Positions 47,780-60,369 are shown, numbered from the stretch's first letter. The stretch is 64,000 bases of DNA from Pyrus communis (GCF_963583255.1 NC_084806.1:13802317-13866316), one strand, 5' to 3'. Numbers and translations are program-made. The notes: a model not told the origin generated them from the letters alone.

Positions 47780-49495
47780 ATGGACCAATGTATCCTCAAA
47801 GCATTGGAAGGTGAATTGTTATGGTATGACGAGAGACCTCCAGTAGTACTGAATCAAAGCGCTTTTGTGCCGTACACAAATACACCCGTCATTGATAAGC
47901 TTCCCAATGATGTCACAAAATCCATGAATACGAACAAGAGGATGCTGCAATTCTTGAGGAAAAGCTGGCAACCTGCAACGGCAAGAAATGAAGCCGAACA
48001 GGACAGCAGACAACGGGGTTTTCGCCGCATGATCAACGAGCGCATGAGAAGGGAGAAGCACAAGCAGAGCTACTTAGCCTTGCATTCTTTACTTCCCAAG
48101 GGAACCAGGGTGGGTATATTCAGTTAACCACATTAAACTAAATTTAATATCCGTTATCAGCACTCCAAAATAGTATAGTTTCTTAATCGGATTTTCATGA
48201 AAGTGTTTTTATTGGAGTGATCCACATCACCTCTTGCACATCCTTCTGCTTTTTCTAGACATTGAGTTGATGAACAAATTAAAAGAGATTCAAGAGCCAG
48301 AATTAAAAGGGTGTTCAGAAGATGAAAAATGATGTGCAAATATCACTCCTATGAAAAATTAAGAGGAGCATATAACTATTTCGAATTGCGCAAATGAGCA
48401 AGAGATTTGTTATATAATTGTTTGGTGTTCCAATTCTACATGTTGCAGAGTGATAAGAATTGGATTGTGCAAATGACTGCTATGAACATTCAGCGGCTGA
48501 AGAGGTACAAGGAGGAATTGATCAAGAGGAACGTGGAGCTGGAAGAACTTTTGGTAGAAAATGAAAAGGAAAGAGTGAAATGGAGCAAGATTAGATTAAA
48601 GGTGGCTAATCCTACATCAGGAATTGATTCTATGTTGGAGGTTCTTAAGTGCTTGCAATATTTGGGTTTGAAAGCCAGAAATGTTCACTCTAATTTCTCT
48701 CCTGAGGAGTTTTCAGCAGAACTGGAAATTGAAACCAAGGTATGCATGCACATAATTTTGAAGTTATCATAAATTCTTGCTATTTTTTCATGTGTAATGC
48801 TAGGGAGACAAAATTTTGCAAACTAAATGATATAGAAGTTGATGATTGGATTATTATTTAAGCGTCGATAAATGTGTTCATTTCTATTGGTGACATATCA
48901 TTTAATTTGCAAATTTTGTCGACAAATATAATCTCCCTAGCATTACCCTTTTCTCAAAATTAAATAAAAAGGAGTAGGATAGGTGATTTCCCCTTTAAAT
49001 TTCACTCATACTAATTGATCTGATTTTGATAAGGTAAGATAAATTTGAACAAAATAAAAAAATTCATTATACCTAGTACTTTTTCTCTTTAACAACTAAT
49101 CTAATATACCAAAAAAAAATAAAAAATAAAAAAAAGAATTTCAATTTGAGCGCAAAACGACAATCAGATTGTCCTAACCAAGTACTTTATTTTATTTAAA
49201 ATGGTCATTACGTTTGGTTCTAGGCCAAAAATGACAACTACGTTTTAAAGCTTTGTGCTTTGCATGGACATACATAGGATAGGAAGATAGAACAATTCTT
49301 ATTCATAAATTAATTGAATATAGGAGAGCGCACACGTGGTGTTTTTCACCACTCACCCCTTATATAATAAAACACTAAAATTCTGTATTTTATTGTATTT
49401 TTGGGAAGATTGGAGCTGCAGAGATAGAAGAGGCTGTGCAAGAAACACTCAATGAAGCTGAGAGGAAATTGCGTTTTCCATTTCCAGGAAGGTGA
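47780..49495 (+). CDS. bHLH transcription factor, bHLH92-like
   Basis: Three exons (47780-48109, 48449-48739, 49409-49495) join in frame to 235 residues. The N-terminus MDQCILKALEGELLWYDERP and QSAFVPYTNT is typical of bHLH92. The basic region (about 82-94, RRMINERMRREKH) keeps E-R-x-R-R, but Asn replaces the usual His three residues before. Helix 1 is SYLALHSLLP and helix 2 is NWIVQMTAMNIQRLKRYKEE; the helix 1-loop junction is split by intron 1. A coiled-coil-like stretch follows, then an ACT-like C-terminal part (VHSNFSPEEFSAELEIETKI) ending LRFPFPGR. The class is nuclear and dimerises to bind E-box DNA; Arabidopsis bHLH92 is stress-induced. Intron 2 contains a MITE. The ATG after the GA tract is chosen because upstream codons are microsatellite. 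Confidence 0.85.
48794..48946. mobile_element. MITE (GTAATGCTAGG-ended family), copy 2, in bHLH intron 2
   Basis: GTAATGCTAGGGAGA and TCTCCCTAGCATTAC are perfect 15-base terminal inverted repeats. Inner arms CAAAATTTTGCAAACTAAAT and ATTTAATTTGCAAATTTTG extend the palindromic structure. It is better preserved than the copy at 13245. The whole element is 153 bp. Confidence 0.85.
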
Positions 49496-49499
49496 AGGC

Positions 49500-50115
49500 A
49501 GACAGGAATTTGGTGCTCCAATTGACATTTGACTTTTGAAATATCTCGAATTTAACTACAAGTTTATATTTTCAAGCATGACCTATTATTATACTCTAAT
49601 TTAAAACGTGGAAATGATGTGATAAATGGCATACTATTATCAGAACTTTTCAAAAACTTGTTAACACCTTTTCTTTTTGGTCGGAGAAAACTTTGTATGC
49701 ATGAGCACTCAGAGATCGTACGTCCGCCCACGCAAAAGTTCAAAATTTTCGAAAAACCTGTAAATTTTAGGAATTAAATTATAATTCGGAAAATCTAAGA
49801 TACTTGATCAGTTTCCAATATTCGTGATTTCTGAACTTGGAAAAGAATTTGATTCCATACAGGCATTGGAAGATATCACATCAAAATGTATAAGATAAAA
49901 AGGAAACAAAGCAGCAACTTTATTTGCATTCAAACTAATTGGTGCGATTTACGGATTTAGCAAGCGCACGATGTTTACAAAAATTCTTTGATAATTTATT
50001 TAATGTAGAATCTCTCAAAAGATAGTTGAAAATAAACGGACGAACAAATGAAATATGAACATTATTTAATTAAAGGAAAAATAAATACACTAAATTGTTG
50101 GAACGGTTACAAACC
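49500..50115. other. 3' UTR of the bHLH gene and AT-rich spacer
   Basis: Nothing else recognised. Confidence 0.4.
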
Positions 50116-50119
50116 ATAG

Positions 50120-50665
50120 TTCTAAAAATCTCCGCCTAGGCATTAGACCTGGTCACCGCTCCGATTAGTCTCTGTGCGTTTGAAAATTAAGAAAGTGCGC
50201 CTAGACCCGTTTAGACGTCCGCCTAGCCCGCCTAGGCGCTTGTCTAAACCTGCCTAGGTTGCGACTTTTACTGAGACAGAAAATTGATAACTTTCATTTT
50301 GCATTCTAATTTCAATAAAATGTAAGAGACTTAAATACTTGGACGAATACTCATTATATGCTTGTTCTCATGTTTTTAATATGTTTTAATACTTTATTAT
50401 TTGTCATTTTATTTTTACAATTTATGTATTCCTATATAATTATGTGTGTTTTTTTTTTTAAATAAATAGACACTTGTTTATACAATATATATACAACAAA
50501 TTTATCTAAATCCGCCTAAACCCCGCTAGCCGTCTAATTTGTTGAAATAAACTAACACTAAAAAATGGCCTAGGCACTGAGCAGTGGCTTCTGTGGTGAT
50601 TTTGGGCAAAACATTCAATAAATCGGAGAGAGTCTAGGCAGCGCTAGGCGGCATATGCTAGGTTG
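50120..50665. mobile_element. Candidate terminal-inverted-repeat element with CCGCCTAG ends
   Basis: CCGCCTAGGCATTAGAC (from about 50129) and, inverted, CCGCCTAGCGCTGCCTAGAC (about 50637-50656) form imperfect inverted ends. Both ends carry several extra CGCCTAGGCG-like phrases around an AT-rich centre. No transposase and no clear target duplication were seen, so this is a tentative non-autonomous DNA element. Confidence 0.4.
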
Positions 50666-50669
50666 TTCC

Positions 50670-51430
50670 TCGTCTCTCAGCTCTGTGTATGTGCAAAGTG
50701 GAAACCCAAAAACTCTAGTTGTCTCGTGTAACGCAAAACCAGAACTTCTGTGCCTAGAAACGGAGAAGTGTTGTGCTGGCATAGCATAGACGGATGGAGA
50801 GAGGGAGATGTACGGTGGAGAGATGGAGGGTTGGAGGGAGTTGCTTTGATTTGTTGTTTTTCAAGAAAGAAGAAGATGAAAGGGATGGAAAGTTAGAAGC
50901 GGAGAAGCCGAGGTAAAAGAGAGAGAATAGGCAGCAGGGAATCGGGAAAGTGGAAAAAGATGCTTAGTGTTGTGTGAAAGTTCACCAGCCTTATAATAAA
51001 GAAAATAAACAATAATTACCCATTGTCCACTAAATAAATATATTATATAAATTGTTTAGATAATATTTTATTATTTGTTCTGTTTAAGTCAACACTATAT
51101 TATACTTTCAGGATACGTTTGTTGCACTGGACTATCTCAGACTGGACTAGCTTCAGAGACTAAGCTGGAATGGCTTAGATTAGATTAATCTGGACTGATT
51201 TAGTGAAGTGTTTGGTACAACCTTAGACTAAAAACAGGATAATGGAAAACCATCACATTCATCACCAAAAAAACCAACAAAGCAATTCAGAAAAAAAAAA
51301 GTCGTACATTTTTTTTATATACAATTATAAAATTTTCATTTGATAAAGAATGATGTTAGGAGCTACAAATATGATATGGAGCTATCGAATAAGTACTACG
51401 TTGTGTATACAAAATGTATATACACGTTCT
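50670..51430. other. AT-rich spacer with a possible DNA-transposon relic
   Basis: A phrase pair GTTTGTTGCACTGGACTA (51117) and AGTGTTTGGTACAACCTTAG (51207) suggests a diverged mobile end. No gene was seen. Confidence 0.3.
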
Positions 51431-51439
51431 ATATTATTT

Positions 51440-51877
51440 CTATTTGACATACAAACTCAACTCAGGGTCTTCTCCCTTCTTCCAGTGACTAGTGGACTGG
51501 TGCACTCGAATCATACTTGAGTCTGGACTCTCAATATTTGTTCTTCGCATACAAAAAGAGCTTAACCTTGTGGCCGAAGATAAGGACACGCCAACATTCC
51601 TCTCTGCACCCAGCATGTGGAAATACACTTGAGGTGCCCATCCATCCCGCTGGTTTAGGAGAGGGAACGACTGCAAGTAACAAATCAAAGCTGTGACAAT
51701 TCCTACAAGACCTCCGGTGAATACGTCCTGCCAATGATTAAGTAATCATCACACGAGAGATTCCCACGAAAGCAGCACATAGTAATGGAAGAAATATAAA
51801 GCAGAGCTTTGCGGAATGACCTCTATGATCAAACACTTTGATCTTCTCGGACAAATACCATGCAAGAAAACCAAGAA
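51440..51877 (-). pseudogene. Lipid phosphate phosphatase (LPP) 3' fragment
   Basis: After an acceptor (TTTGCAG at 51878-51884) the minus strand reads [39 protein letters not shown] and ISRV. After two one-base losses come HWQDVFTGGLVGIVTAL and CYLQSFPLLNQRDGWAPQVY. This covers the last two membrane helices and the third phosphatase motif (SRVxDYxHHxxD) of PAP2/LPP enzymes, which dephosphorylate phosphatidic acid. The motif itself is broken by frameshifts near 51745-51760, and all upstream exons with motifs 1 and 2 are missing. Clearly a partial, inactive copy. It abuts a truncated gypsy element at 52.2 kb. Confidence 0.75.
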
Positions 51878-52199
51878 CTGCAAATAAAACTGAAGTATTT
51901 CAGCACTGGGAAGCAAACAACAACATTTTTTTGCATTTATTTACATAACTGAGATTAAATGAACAATTGTAAAAAGCAATTAAAATAGAATCGAGGGATA
52001 TGATGAATGGGAAAGTACAACAGACAAAAACAAACAACTGAACCCAGTGCACCAGGCTACTGCCATCGCAGCCATTGCAGAGTCATTGCAAAGTAGATAC
52101 GTAGACAAACAATTAATGAATTTGGCTCCCAGTTTTCGATTTATTTATTAATAATTTATCAAACACAACACTCAAACTCCAAAGCTCTGCATCTACATC

Positions 52200-53110
52200 T
52201 AAATTCTTTGTCTTTAATACTAGTTTTCTAATCAAAAGCCTTTTGTCCATCACTCTAAGGGTGATATCCAGAGCTCATGCATAGTTTGGAATTTTGTAGT
52301 TTAAAGAACTCCCTCCAAAAGGCATTGACAAAAATGGGGTCTCTATCACTAACAATGGCTCTCCAAAAGGCATTGACAAAGATGGGGTCTCTATCACTAA
52401 CAATGGACTAAGGCATGCCGTGCAATTTAAACACATTATCAAGGAAAACTTGTGCAACTCCAGCTGCTGCGTATGGTTATAAAATGAGAGTACGTAGATA
52501 GCCTATCCACCATAACCATGATCACCGATTTCCCTTCGCGCAGAGGCAGCCCAGTAATGAAATCCATATTAATATTAGTCCACACATGAAGGGTAATAGG
52601 CAGTGGATGCAACAAATTTGGAGGAAAGTTTGCTTCATACTTGTTTTGCTGACATACATGGCAAGTAGCTATGAACTGTCACACATCCTTCTTCATTCCA
52701 TGCCAATAGAATCGTTTCTTCAATTGGTGATAAGTCTTCACCACTCCTTGGTGACCCGCAGTTGGGGTTGAGTGATGTTCTTCCAACAGTTTAATTTTCC
52801 ACTCAGAATCTGGACTTAAAACAATCCTCTTCTTGTAACATAAGAACCCATTATCAATTGAGAACTTAGCAATTGGTGAGTTTCCAGTGCTAGTATTAAG
52901 GCTCTCGAAAACCTCTCTGGTCTTTGTTGCAATCCAATTATCATGTTCATTGTACCTCCTAAAATCATCCAACCACCCACCATATGGATATGAAATGGAT
53001 GCACATTCCAAAATAACAAGGGAAGAGGCTTCTTGAAGTGTAGAATGACGATGGACCCGAGATAGTGCATCAGCCACAACATTGTCATGACCCGATTTAT
53101 ATAAGATTTC
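52200..53110 (-). pseudogene. Gypsy integrase (zinc-binding and partial core)
   Basis: MADALSRVHRHSTLQEAS closes the RNase H-integrase linker. The HHCC zinc finger starts at LEEHHSTPTAGHQGVVKTYH and ends CHVCQQNK. The core begins WTNINMDFITGLPLREGKSV with its first catalytic Asp. The second catalytic region appears as IVSDRDPIFVNAFWRA and is present twice because of a 48-bp duplication. The frame decays after GYHP, and the final catalytic Glu region is missing. Confidence 0.8.
52313..52408 (-). repeat. 48-bp tandem duplication inside integrase
   Basis: Units 52313-52360 and 52361-52408 differ at two or three bases and preserve frame, repeating sixteen residues (IVSDRDPIFVNAFWR plus one) around the catalytic Asp. 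Confidence 0.85.
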
Positions 53111-53317
53111 CTAATCAAAGCCCAGAAGTTTTGACATCCATTTTTGTTGGAAAAGGGTTATTAGCCCGTTGGTTTAGGAGTATTTGAGGCTGTTATGGTC
53201 TGTTTTGATGACGAAATGTCGACCTTGGAGGTAATTTTTCCATTTCTTCACTGCATAGACAATGGCAATCAATTCCCTATCATAGGTGGATAAAGATTGG
53301 TTCCTAGGACCGAATGA

Positions 53318-53740
53318 TTAACTAGTGAAAGCTATGGGCCTCCTTCCTTGTTGTAGTACTGCACCAATACCACAACTTGAAACATCACATTCAATTTCAA
53401 AGGGTTTAGAAAAATCAAGAAGTACCAAGACTTGGGGTGAGACCATGGTAGCAGTAAGCTTGTTAAAAGCTACTACAGCCGCACTAGACCATTCAAAACT
53501 GTCATTTTTGGTGAGATTGTACAGGGGTTGATAGATTCCCCCATATCCGGGAATAAACTTCGTGTAATAACTTGTTAACCTTATAAAACCTTGCAACTGC
53601 TTGACATTCTTAGGCTCGGGCCGGTCCTTGATTACTTGCAGTTTGTTTAGATCAGTTTCCACCCCCTCTTGAGATACAATATGGCCCAAATACTCAACCT
53701 TACACTGTCCAAATGAACACTTAGAGCTCTTGGGATACAA
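53318..53740 (-). pseudogene. Gypsy RNase H / RT tail segment
   Basis: MYPKSSKCSFGQCKVEYLGH and IVSQEGVETDLNKLQVI, then GFIRLTSYYTKFIPGYGGI and ECDVSSCGIGAVLQQGRRPI. This is the RT thumb and the start of RNase H with the DVSSCGIGAVL motif. It continues directly from the ORF at 53760-54593, broken by one frameshift/stop near 53741-53760. Confidence 0.85.
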
Positions 53741-53759
53741 TTTACTGTGTTACAACTTG

Positions 53760-54593
53760 TCAAAATACCAATCTGAGATGTACCAAATGATCAGACCAAC
53801 TCTTGCTATAAATCAACAAATCATCAAAGAAGACAAGCACAAACTTTCTTAGATAAGGTTTAAAGAGATCATTCATTAAGTTTTGGAAAGTTGCTGGAGC
53901 ATTGGTGAGACCGAAGGGCATAACCAAGAACTCATAATGGCCTTCATGTGTTTGGAAGGCAATTTTTGGTATATCAGCAGGATTCATAAGTATTTGATGG
54001 TACCCCGATCTTAAATCCAATTTAGAAAAATAGTGAGCACCAAACAACTCATCAAGTAAGTCATCAATTAAAGGGATTGGGTACTTATCCTTCACTATGA
54101 GCGCATTAAGTTCCTGATAATCAATGCACATCCACCATGTGCCCTCCTTCTTCTTCACCAAGAGCACGGGAAAGGAAAAAGAACTGTGACTGGGCCGAAT
54201 AAATCCTGCATTCAAGAGCTCCTGCACAGCCTTCTCAATCTCTTTCTTTTGTAACGAGCCATAGTGATATGGCCTAATGTTGGGTGGTTTAGCATCGAGC
54301 AACAAAGGAATGTGGTGATCATATATTCTCAAAGGGTGTAATTGAGAAGTGGCAGCAAACAACTCCTCAAAATCATCAAGAAGGGATTGTAGCACTTGCA
54401 ATTGGGAATGAGTAAGATCACGATCCTCAAACTGTTTAGTTTCCATGGAATACAGAAGCAACCCCATATTAGAAGTGTAAAGTTCCCCGTCCAATTGTTG
54501 CAGGGTGACCTCTTGGATTGATGAATCTATAGGGGTAGTGTGAATTTGTGTTGGTTTTTTGTAAAGGCCATAATTAAGTGTTGGAAATCCCAC
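53760..54593 (-). pseudogene. Gypsy reverse transcriptase
   Basis: A 277-codon frame with the conserved RT series: [83 protein letters not shown], then [10 protein letters not shown] with the catalytic Asp pair. TIPLL-type lead-in residues before it show the protease-RT linker. It is an open domain within a broken polyprotein. Confidence 0.9.
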
Positions 54594-54860
54594 AAAACTG
54601 GGCTAACTGTAGACAACCAGTGAACCCCCAATACTACATCACAGCCACCCAAGGGTAAGGAAAATAAGTCCATTATGCAATTGTAGCCTCCCAAAGAAAG
54701 AGCTACAGAATTAGAACACCCTGAGCTTTTGACCTATCCCCTATCCGCAATCATAACTTCAAAAGGACTAGTAGCTTAGACTGGGAGACCCTAACGTTTC
54801 TGCAACTTCGAATCAATGAAGTTGTCAGTGCTGCCCGAGTCTAAGAGGATAATGATAGTG
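54594..54860 (-). pseudogene. Gypsy aspartic protease remnant
   Basis: IILLDSGSTDNFIDSKL (about 54850-54800) carries the catalytic D-S-G. LPLGGCDVVLGVHWLSTV (about 54660-54600) is the C-terminal protease motif. Stops separate the two. Confidence 0.75.
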
Positions 54861-54949
54861 TGACCCCCAATGGTTCCCTTAACCTTCATAGTTCGAAGGT
54901 TTGGTGTCGGGGCAGTGCCATAAAAGGCACAAGAATTGAGTTCCATAAC

Positions 54950-56000
54950 CTACAATTCATGATCAGCATCCTCCACAACACAATCCTCAGGAAAGAAGGC
55001 ATAAATGACATCCATCATGAGCAACTGTTTGAGATTGCATTTATGCCCCTTAACCCATTTATCTTTACAAAACCAACACTCTCCCCATTCACGTTTCTGT
55101 TGGATTTCAGTAGGAGTCAATTTCTTGATGGGTAAGTTAACCGGATGCAATACAGTGTGAGTAGGAGGGGTTGTGACTACAGATTTAACAGAAATAGAGA
55201 CCCGAGAGGAAGGAAGTTTTAATTCAGCAAGTTTGGTGTCCAATTGCATAGCAATAGCAATGGCCTCATGCATATTGGCAGGTTTCAACAATTTAACATC
55301 GTATTTCAATTCACGTTTAAGGCCACCCAAGATACAACTCTTAAGCAAAATTGGGCCCAAATCAAAGGTTCGGTTAGCAAGCCTTCGAAATTCAAGGATA
55401 TACTCACGTAAGGTACCTGTTTGGCGAAGTTTGAACAAGGACTCGGCCCTATCATCAAACTCAAAGGTGCCGAACTCCAGACAAAAGGCTTGAGTGAAAT
55501 CCTCCCAATGAGGGGTGGAACGAGGCGGTGAACACCTTTTGATTCTTCAACGTGTGATAGAAGGAAAAGAACTGGTCAGCCTTATAGATCCAGGCCAACG
55601 GATTATCCTCCTCCATGAAATGAGGAAAATTAACTTGGAGGAGACCACACCGGTCGTGGTTGCAGAGACCACGAGGGAAAGGAATCGGATCTCGATCACG
55701 TTGAGGACTAAGAATAAAATTCCCCGTTGTAGAAGACCCACCACCCTTTAGTACGAGTTGTGAGTTCACGCCGAAATTGCGTGAAATAAAGGGGACGTTG
55801 TTGATCGAGTTGAGTGGCGAGTTAGCCGGAAAGTTGAGAATCAATGGCAGAAGCTACCGCTGCGTTAACCGAAAAGTTGACATTCTCAGCGATGAGATTG
55901 GGAATGGAGGCGAAGACGACCTCCAAAGCAGAGACACGAGCATCCATGGTAGTTACACGCGTAACGGCAATATGGCAGGTCATGCACGGAAGGGAGCCAA
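54950..56000 (-). pseudogene. Gypsy gag remnant
   Basis: VNFPHFMEEDNPLAWIYKAD and QFFSFYHTLKNQKVFTASFH give the gag core start (55844 downward, with a frameshift after). The 55438-54950 frame reads FKLRQTGTLREYILEFRRLA, LKSCILGGLKRELKYDVKL and CWFCKDKWVKGHKC, the last being a CCHC-type zinc knuckle with its ligands intact. Frames change near 55440-55500. Confidence 0.8.
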
Positions 56001-56002
56001 GA

Positions 56003-56019
56003 TCGTTGGGTGATACCAA
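56003..56019 (-). other. Primer-binding site of the second gypsy element
   Basis: TTGGTATCA directly after the LTR on the minus strand, matching the start of the initiator tRNA-Met site. The following bases (CCCAACG) diverge. Confidence 0.65.
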
Positions 56020-56345
56020 TGTTAGTATCCCAATAATCTGGGTTTAACCTTGACCTGCAGCAATGGTGGAAGTGTAGAGAGAAGAAAAAGGCAAATCGAA
56101 AAAGAGTTTAATATTGATTTTTCATATCCTCTCTTTGCCACAATCTAAGGGAATATGACAACCACTTTGCTACCTTCACCGAGTGTGTGAATGCCAACTC
56201 ACAGAATAACCAAAAGTTTACTTAACTACCCTTCCAAATTAGACTCTGTTACAAAGACCCCCAATTTCCACTAACAATTAACTCCCTATTACAATTTTAT
56301 CCAATGCCCTGCTATTAAAGGAATATGACAACTAAAATCACAACA
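56020..56345 (-). repeat. 5' LTR of the second gypsy element
   Basis: On the minus strand it begins TGTTGTGATTTTAGTTG and ends GGGATACTAACA, next to the primer site. The outer boundary is set by the TG...CA convention only, because no second copy is present. Confidence 0.65.
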
Positions 56346-56930
56346 GACTGCAGGTCATCATTCCCAATGGAAATCAGCGTTATATGTCGTGGCTTGTCCA
56401 TATGTGAATGTGGGTTTGGGGACGACGGCATAAACGACATCGTTTTCTTTTTCTTTTCTTTTTTTTTTAGGGAGAAAGAGTTGATGGCTCTCGACTTCGC
56501 TGCTTGTGATGTAGCTCAGTCACGCAGATTACAGGCCTGGTTATGGTGGCTCGATGATGCGGTGCAACTGGAAGCCAGCGGCTCGCGATTTGGGTTTTTT
56601 TTTTTCAATTTCCAGATTATAAATTAATTCAACTTCATGCATATTCAACATATAATTCAATGTATGGACATGTATTTGATGCAATTCATGACAATATCAA
56701 TTCACATAATTCAACAATTATGGATATAATGCATACACAATTTATGTAGAATCTAAAATTCAAAAAATGTAAGTTGTGTCATGCATTTTGGTGAATGTTC
56801 ATGCTATCAGGGCTGCAAAAATATTGAGATAAAAATCGTTGTTTTGGAAAAACTTGATTGCGTGATGATATTGATGAACTGATTTGATGCAGAAAACTTC
56901 CATGTTAGATTCCTAAGCACATCGGTAGGA
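56346..56930. other. Spacer and leader of the next copia element
   Basis: 56346-56640 holds no recognised feature. About 56640-56930 is probably the untranslated leader downstream (minus strand) of the copia LTR. Confidence 0.4.
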
Positions 56931-57191
56931 GCGTGCTGATAACGTGTTGTGACTTATATTAATCTAACAAGGGAGAGAGGGGGCCCAAGAGAGAGAAAGA
57001 GAAAGAGAGATGTGTTTGTAGGGTTGTGTAGATGATGTGTTATTGCCCCTACTTAATGCCTTTATTTATAGTAATAAGGGAGGGAAGAATCCTTCTCCTC
57101 CAAGGAATACAAGTCCTAATGGGGAAAAATAACTAGTATCCAATCTAATCTATGATTTACACAATCATACTTAAATACAATGTTTATAACA
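56931..57191 (-). mobile_element. Copia-type LTR with primer-binding region
   Basis: On the minus strand the LTR (57191-56945) starts TGTTATAAACATTG, has a TATAAATAAAGG promoter box at about 57060-57071, a CTCTCTT-rich leader, and ends AAGTCACAACA. It is followed by CGTTATCAGCACGC (56944-56931). TTATCAGCACG is the same motif as at the first copia element. No coding part and no second LTR were found, so it is a 5' remnant. Confidence 0.7.
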
Positions 57192-57512
57192 CTTTGGAGT
57201 AAAAAAAAAAAGCTCTTCTTTCAGAAACTTCAAGCCATGAAACACTTGCATTTTATTATAAAGGAAAATTGATGCGCTTTAGGATATGTGTTTTTTTTTT
57301 TTTAAGAGTGGTGCTATTCACACACTAGTTTTTTATTTCTCATACGCTCTTCTTAATTTTTAGCTGTCAGATAATATGAATTGAAGAAGATCAATGGAAA
57401 AAAATTAACAAGGTGTTGGGAAAGTAAAAAGGCATGTCATTGGATCCAAAACATAGTACGCTAGAAGGAGCCAACCCTAAATCCCAAATGCACAAAATGC
57501 ACCTCTAGACCC

Positions 57513-57846
57513 TCACTATGTTTGAATGAGAGAAATAAATTTAGAATTTTGATAAAAGTCAGAATTTATAAATTGACATGCACCAATTCCCTTGTTTGAA
57601 TTCATAAACATAGAAATTGAGACTGTGTGGAAATAAAAAAAACTTGGAATTTGGGACCTCCAATTCCATGTAAATAGTTGTCATTTTTCTAATTTCTATG
57701 ATTGAGAGTTTAAAAAAAAACAAATTCCGTATTTAATTTCATTGTTCTTTTAGGTTAACCAAACAAGAAAATTCACAAATTCTAAAAAATAAAATCCCGT
57801 CATTTAACTTCCTTCATGTTAAATTTCTTCATCCAAACATAGTGGG
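57513..57846. mobile_element. MITE with CACTATGTTTGRATGA ends
   Basis: Left end CACTATGTTTGAATGAGAGA; right end, inverted, CACTATGTTTGGATGAAGAA. The interior is AT-rich with paired GGAATTT/AAATTCC phrases. About 334 bp. The end sequence looks hAT-like, but no eight-base target duplication was confirmed. Confidence 0.7.
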
Positions 57847-57849
57847 TGG

Positions 57850-57935
57850 GGGAGTGGGTAAGCCTCACAATAGGCTAGCAATAATATAGTTCAAATTCAT
57901 TTTTAGCAAAAATCGAATCTAACAATATTGTGACT
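57850..57935. repeat. Dispersed SINE-like repeat, diverged copy
   Basis: AAGCCTCACAATAGGCTAGC, AATAATATAGTTCAAATTCA and AAAATCGAATC correspond to 60620-60690. The AGTTCAAATTC phrase sits where the other copy has a B-box-like GGTTCGAATTC. Confidence 0.5.
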
Positions 57936-57945
57936 ACTCAAGTCA

Positions 57946-58455
57946 ATGTTTATAGCCTAAAATCCAACTCCTGGAAAAGGATCCAAGACTTGCAAAGGTA
58001 TTTATCGTGTTTTTGGTAATTTCGTGTTTTCGAACGGTGCTTTATGTTGGCTAATGCGTAACGACTTGGATGAAAAAGGTTACGTAGTTCTAACCCTTGA
58101 CACTTCCACCGAGAAATTTCACCAGTTTTCCATACCGACCCCTGCCTATGATTATTCGAAGCTGAATTTGGAGGTTTTGGGAGACTCTTTATATATTTGT
58201 GTTCATCATTCCCAATCCCCAAATGATTTTTGGATCATGAAGGAATATAGTGTCAGAATCTTGGACCCTGCTTTATCTTATTAGAGGGGAGTTGTCCCTG
58301 GGATGCTTTCTAACCGCAAAACTTTGGTTCGTTCAAAGAATGGCAAAATGGTTCTTTTGGTCACAGATGACATCTCCAATAGGCTTACTTGGTTTGATTT
58401 AGAGGGAAATGTGGCAACGAAGTTGAAGTTTGCGGTCTGCCTAGTCACTTTGTAG
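57946..58455 (+). pseudogene. F-box-associated (FBA) domain fragment
   Basis: NVYSLKSNSWKRIQDLQRYL, a one-base shift near 58000-58018, then FRVFSNGALCWLMRNDLD and VVLTLDTSTEKFHQFSIPTP, LNLEVLGDSLYICVHHS and WIMKEYSVR. After an in-frame TAG (58282-58284) the same frame continues KTLVRSKNGKMVLL and DISNRLTWFDLEGN. This is the FBA_1 domain of plant F-box substrate receptors of SCF ubiquitin ligases. The N-terminal F-box is absent. Frameshift, stop and truncation make it a pseudogene. Confidence 0.8.
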
Positions 58456-58792
58456 CAACCATTTGTGTATCGCCTTAAAGTATTGGATGCGGGAGATCAG
58501 AAAATTGGCTGCAAACTCTTTCGCGAAGAGAAAATATAGAACAATGACATACTGTCGTGATTCAAGATAACACGCATTTAACTTCAACTATGCTGACATT
58601 AAATTGAGCGTTCAGAATCAGATCATAGTCTGCGCATCCAAAGGACCACAATAGTAAATATAACTTCCATCTAAATAGTAATCAAGATATGGTCATAATA
58701 TAAAAAACTGAAAAGCAATGAGCAAAAATGCAATCGACATCAAAGTCTGGAAGAAATAACATGACCAGACATCTAGACCGCTGGCAAAAATC

Positions 58793-60246
<1,454 letters not shown>

Positions 60247-60317
60247 GGTGTAGCTTTCGGTATCGGAAACGCTAGGCGGGAGCAAAGCTTGGAAGAATTC
60301 GGATCTGTGAGTGGCCG

Positions 60318-60369
60318 CTAGGGTTTTCTGATGCAAAGGGGTTTTTCTTTTCAAGCTGAATTTATATAA
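60318..60369 (-). promoter_or_regulatory. RPS15 core promoter: TATA box and telo-box
   Basis: TTATATAA (60362-60369) lies about 115 bases upstream of the ATG. AAAACCCTAG (60318-60327) is a telo-box, which in plant ribosomal protein genes lies near the transcription start. The spacing of about 35-45 bases agrees with this. Function is inferred from family knowledge. Confidence 0.6.

Larger units (their letters stand above)
52180..56345 (-). mobile_element. Second gypsy retrotransposon, 3'-truncated
   Basis: Read on the minus strand: 5' LTR 56345-56020, primer site, gag, protease, RT, RNase H and integrase, collinear to about 52200, where similarity stops inside the integrase core. No 3' LTR was found to the left. 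The short LTR (326 bp) and tRNA-Met primer site suit a small-LTR gypsy lineage such as Reina, but no chromodomain region survives to test this. Frames are interrupted at several points, though individual domains are long and well kept, so it is younger than the copia relic at 174-6188. Confidence 0.85.
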
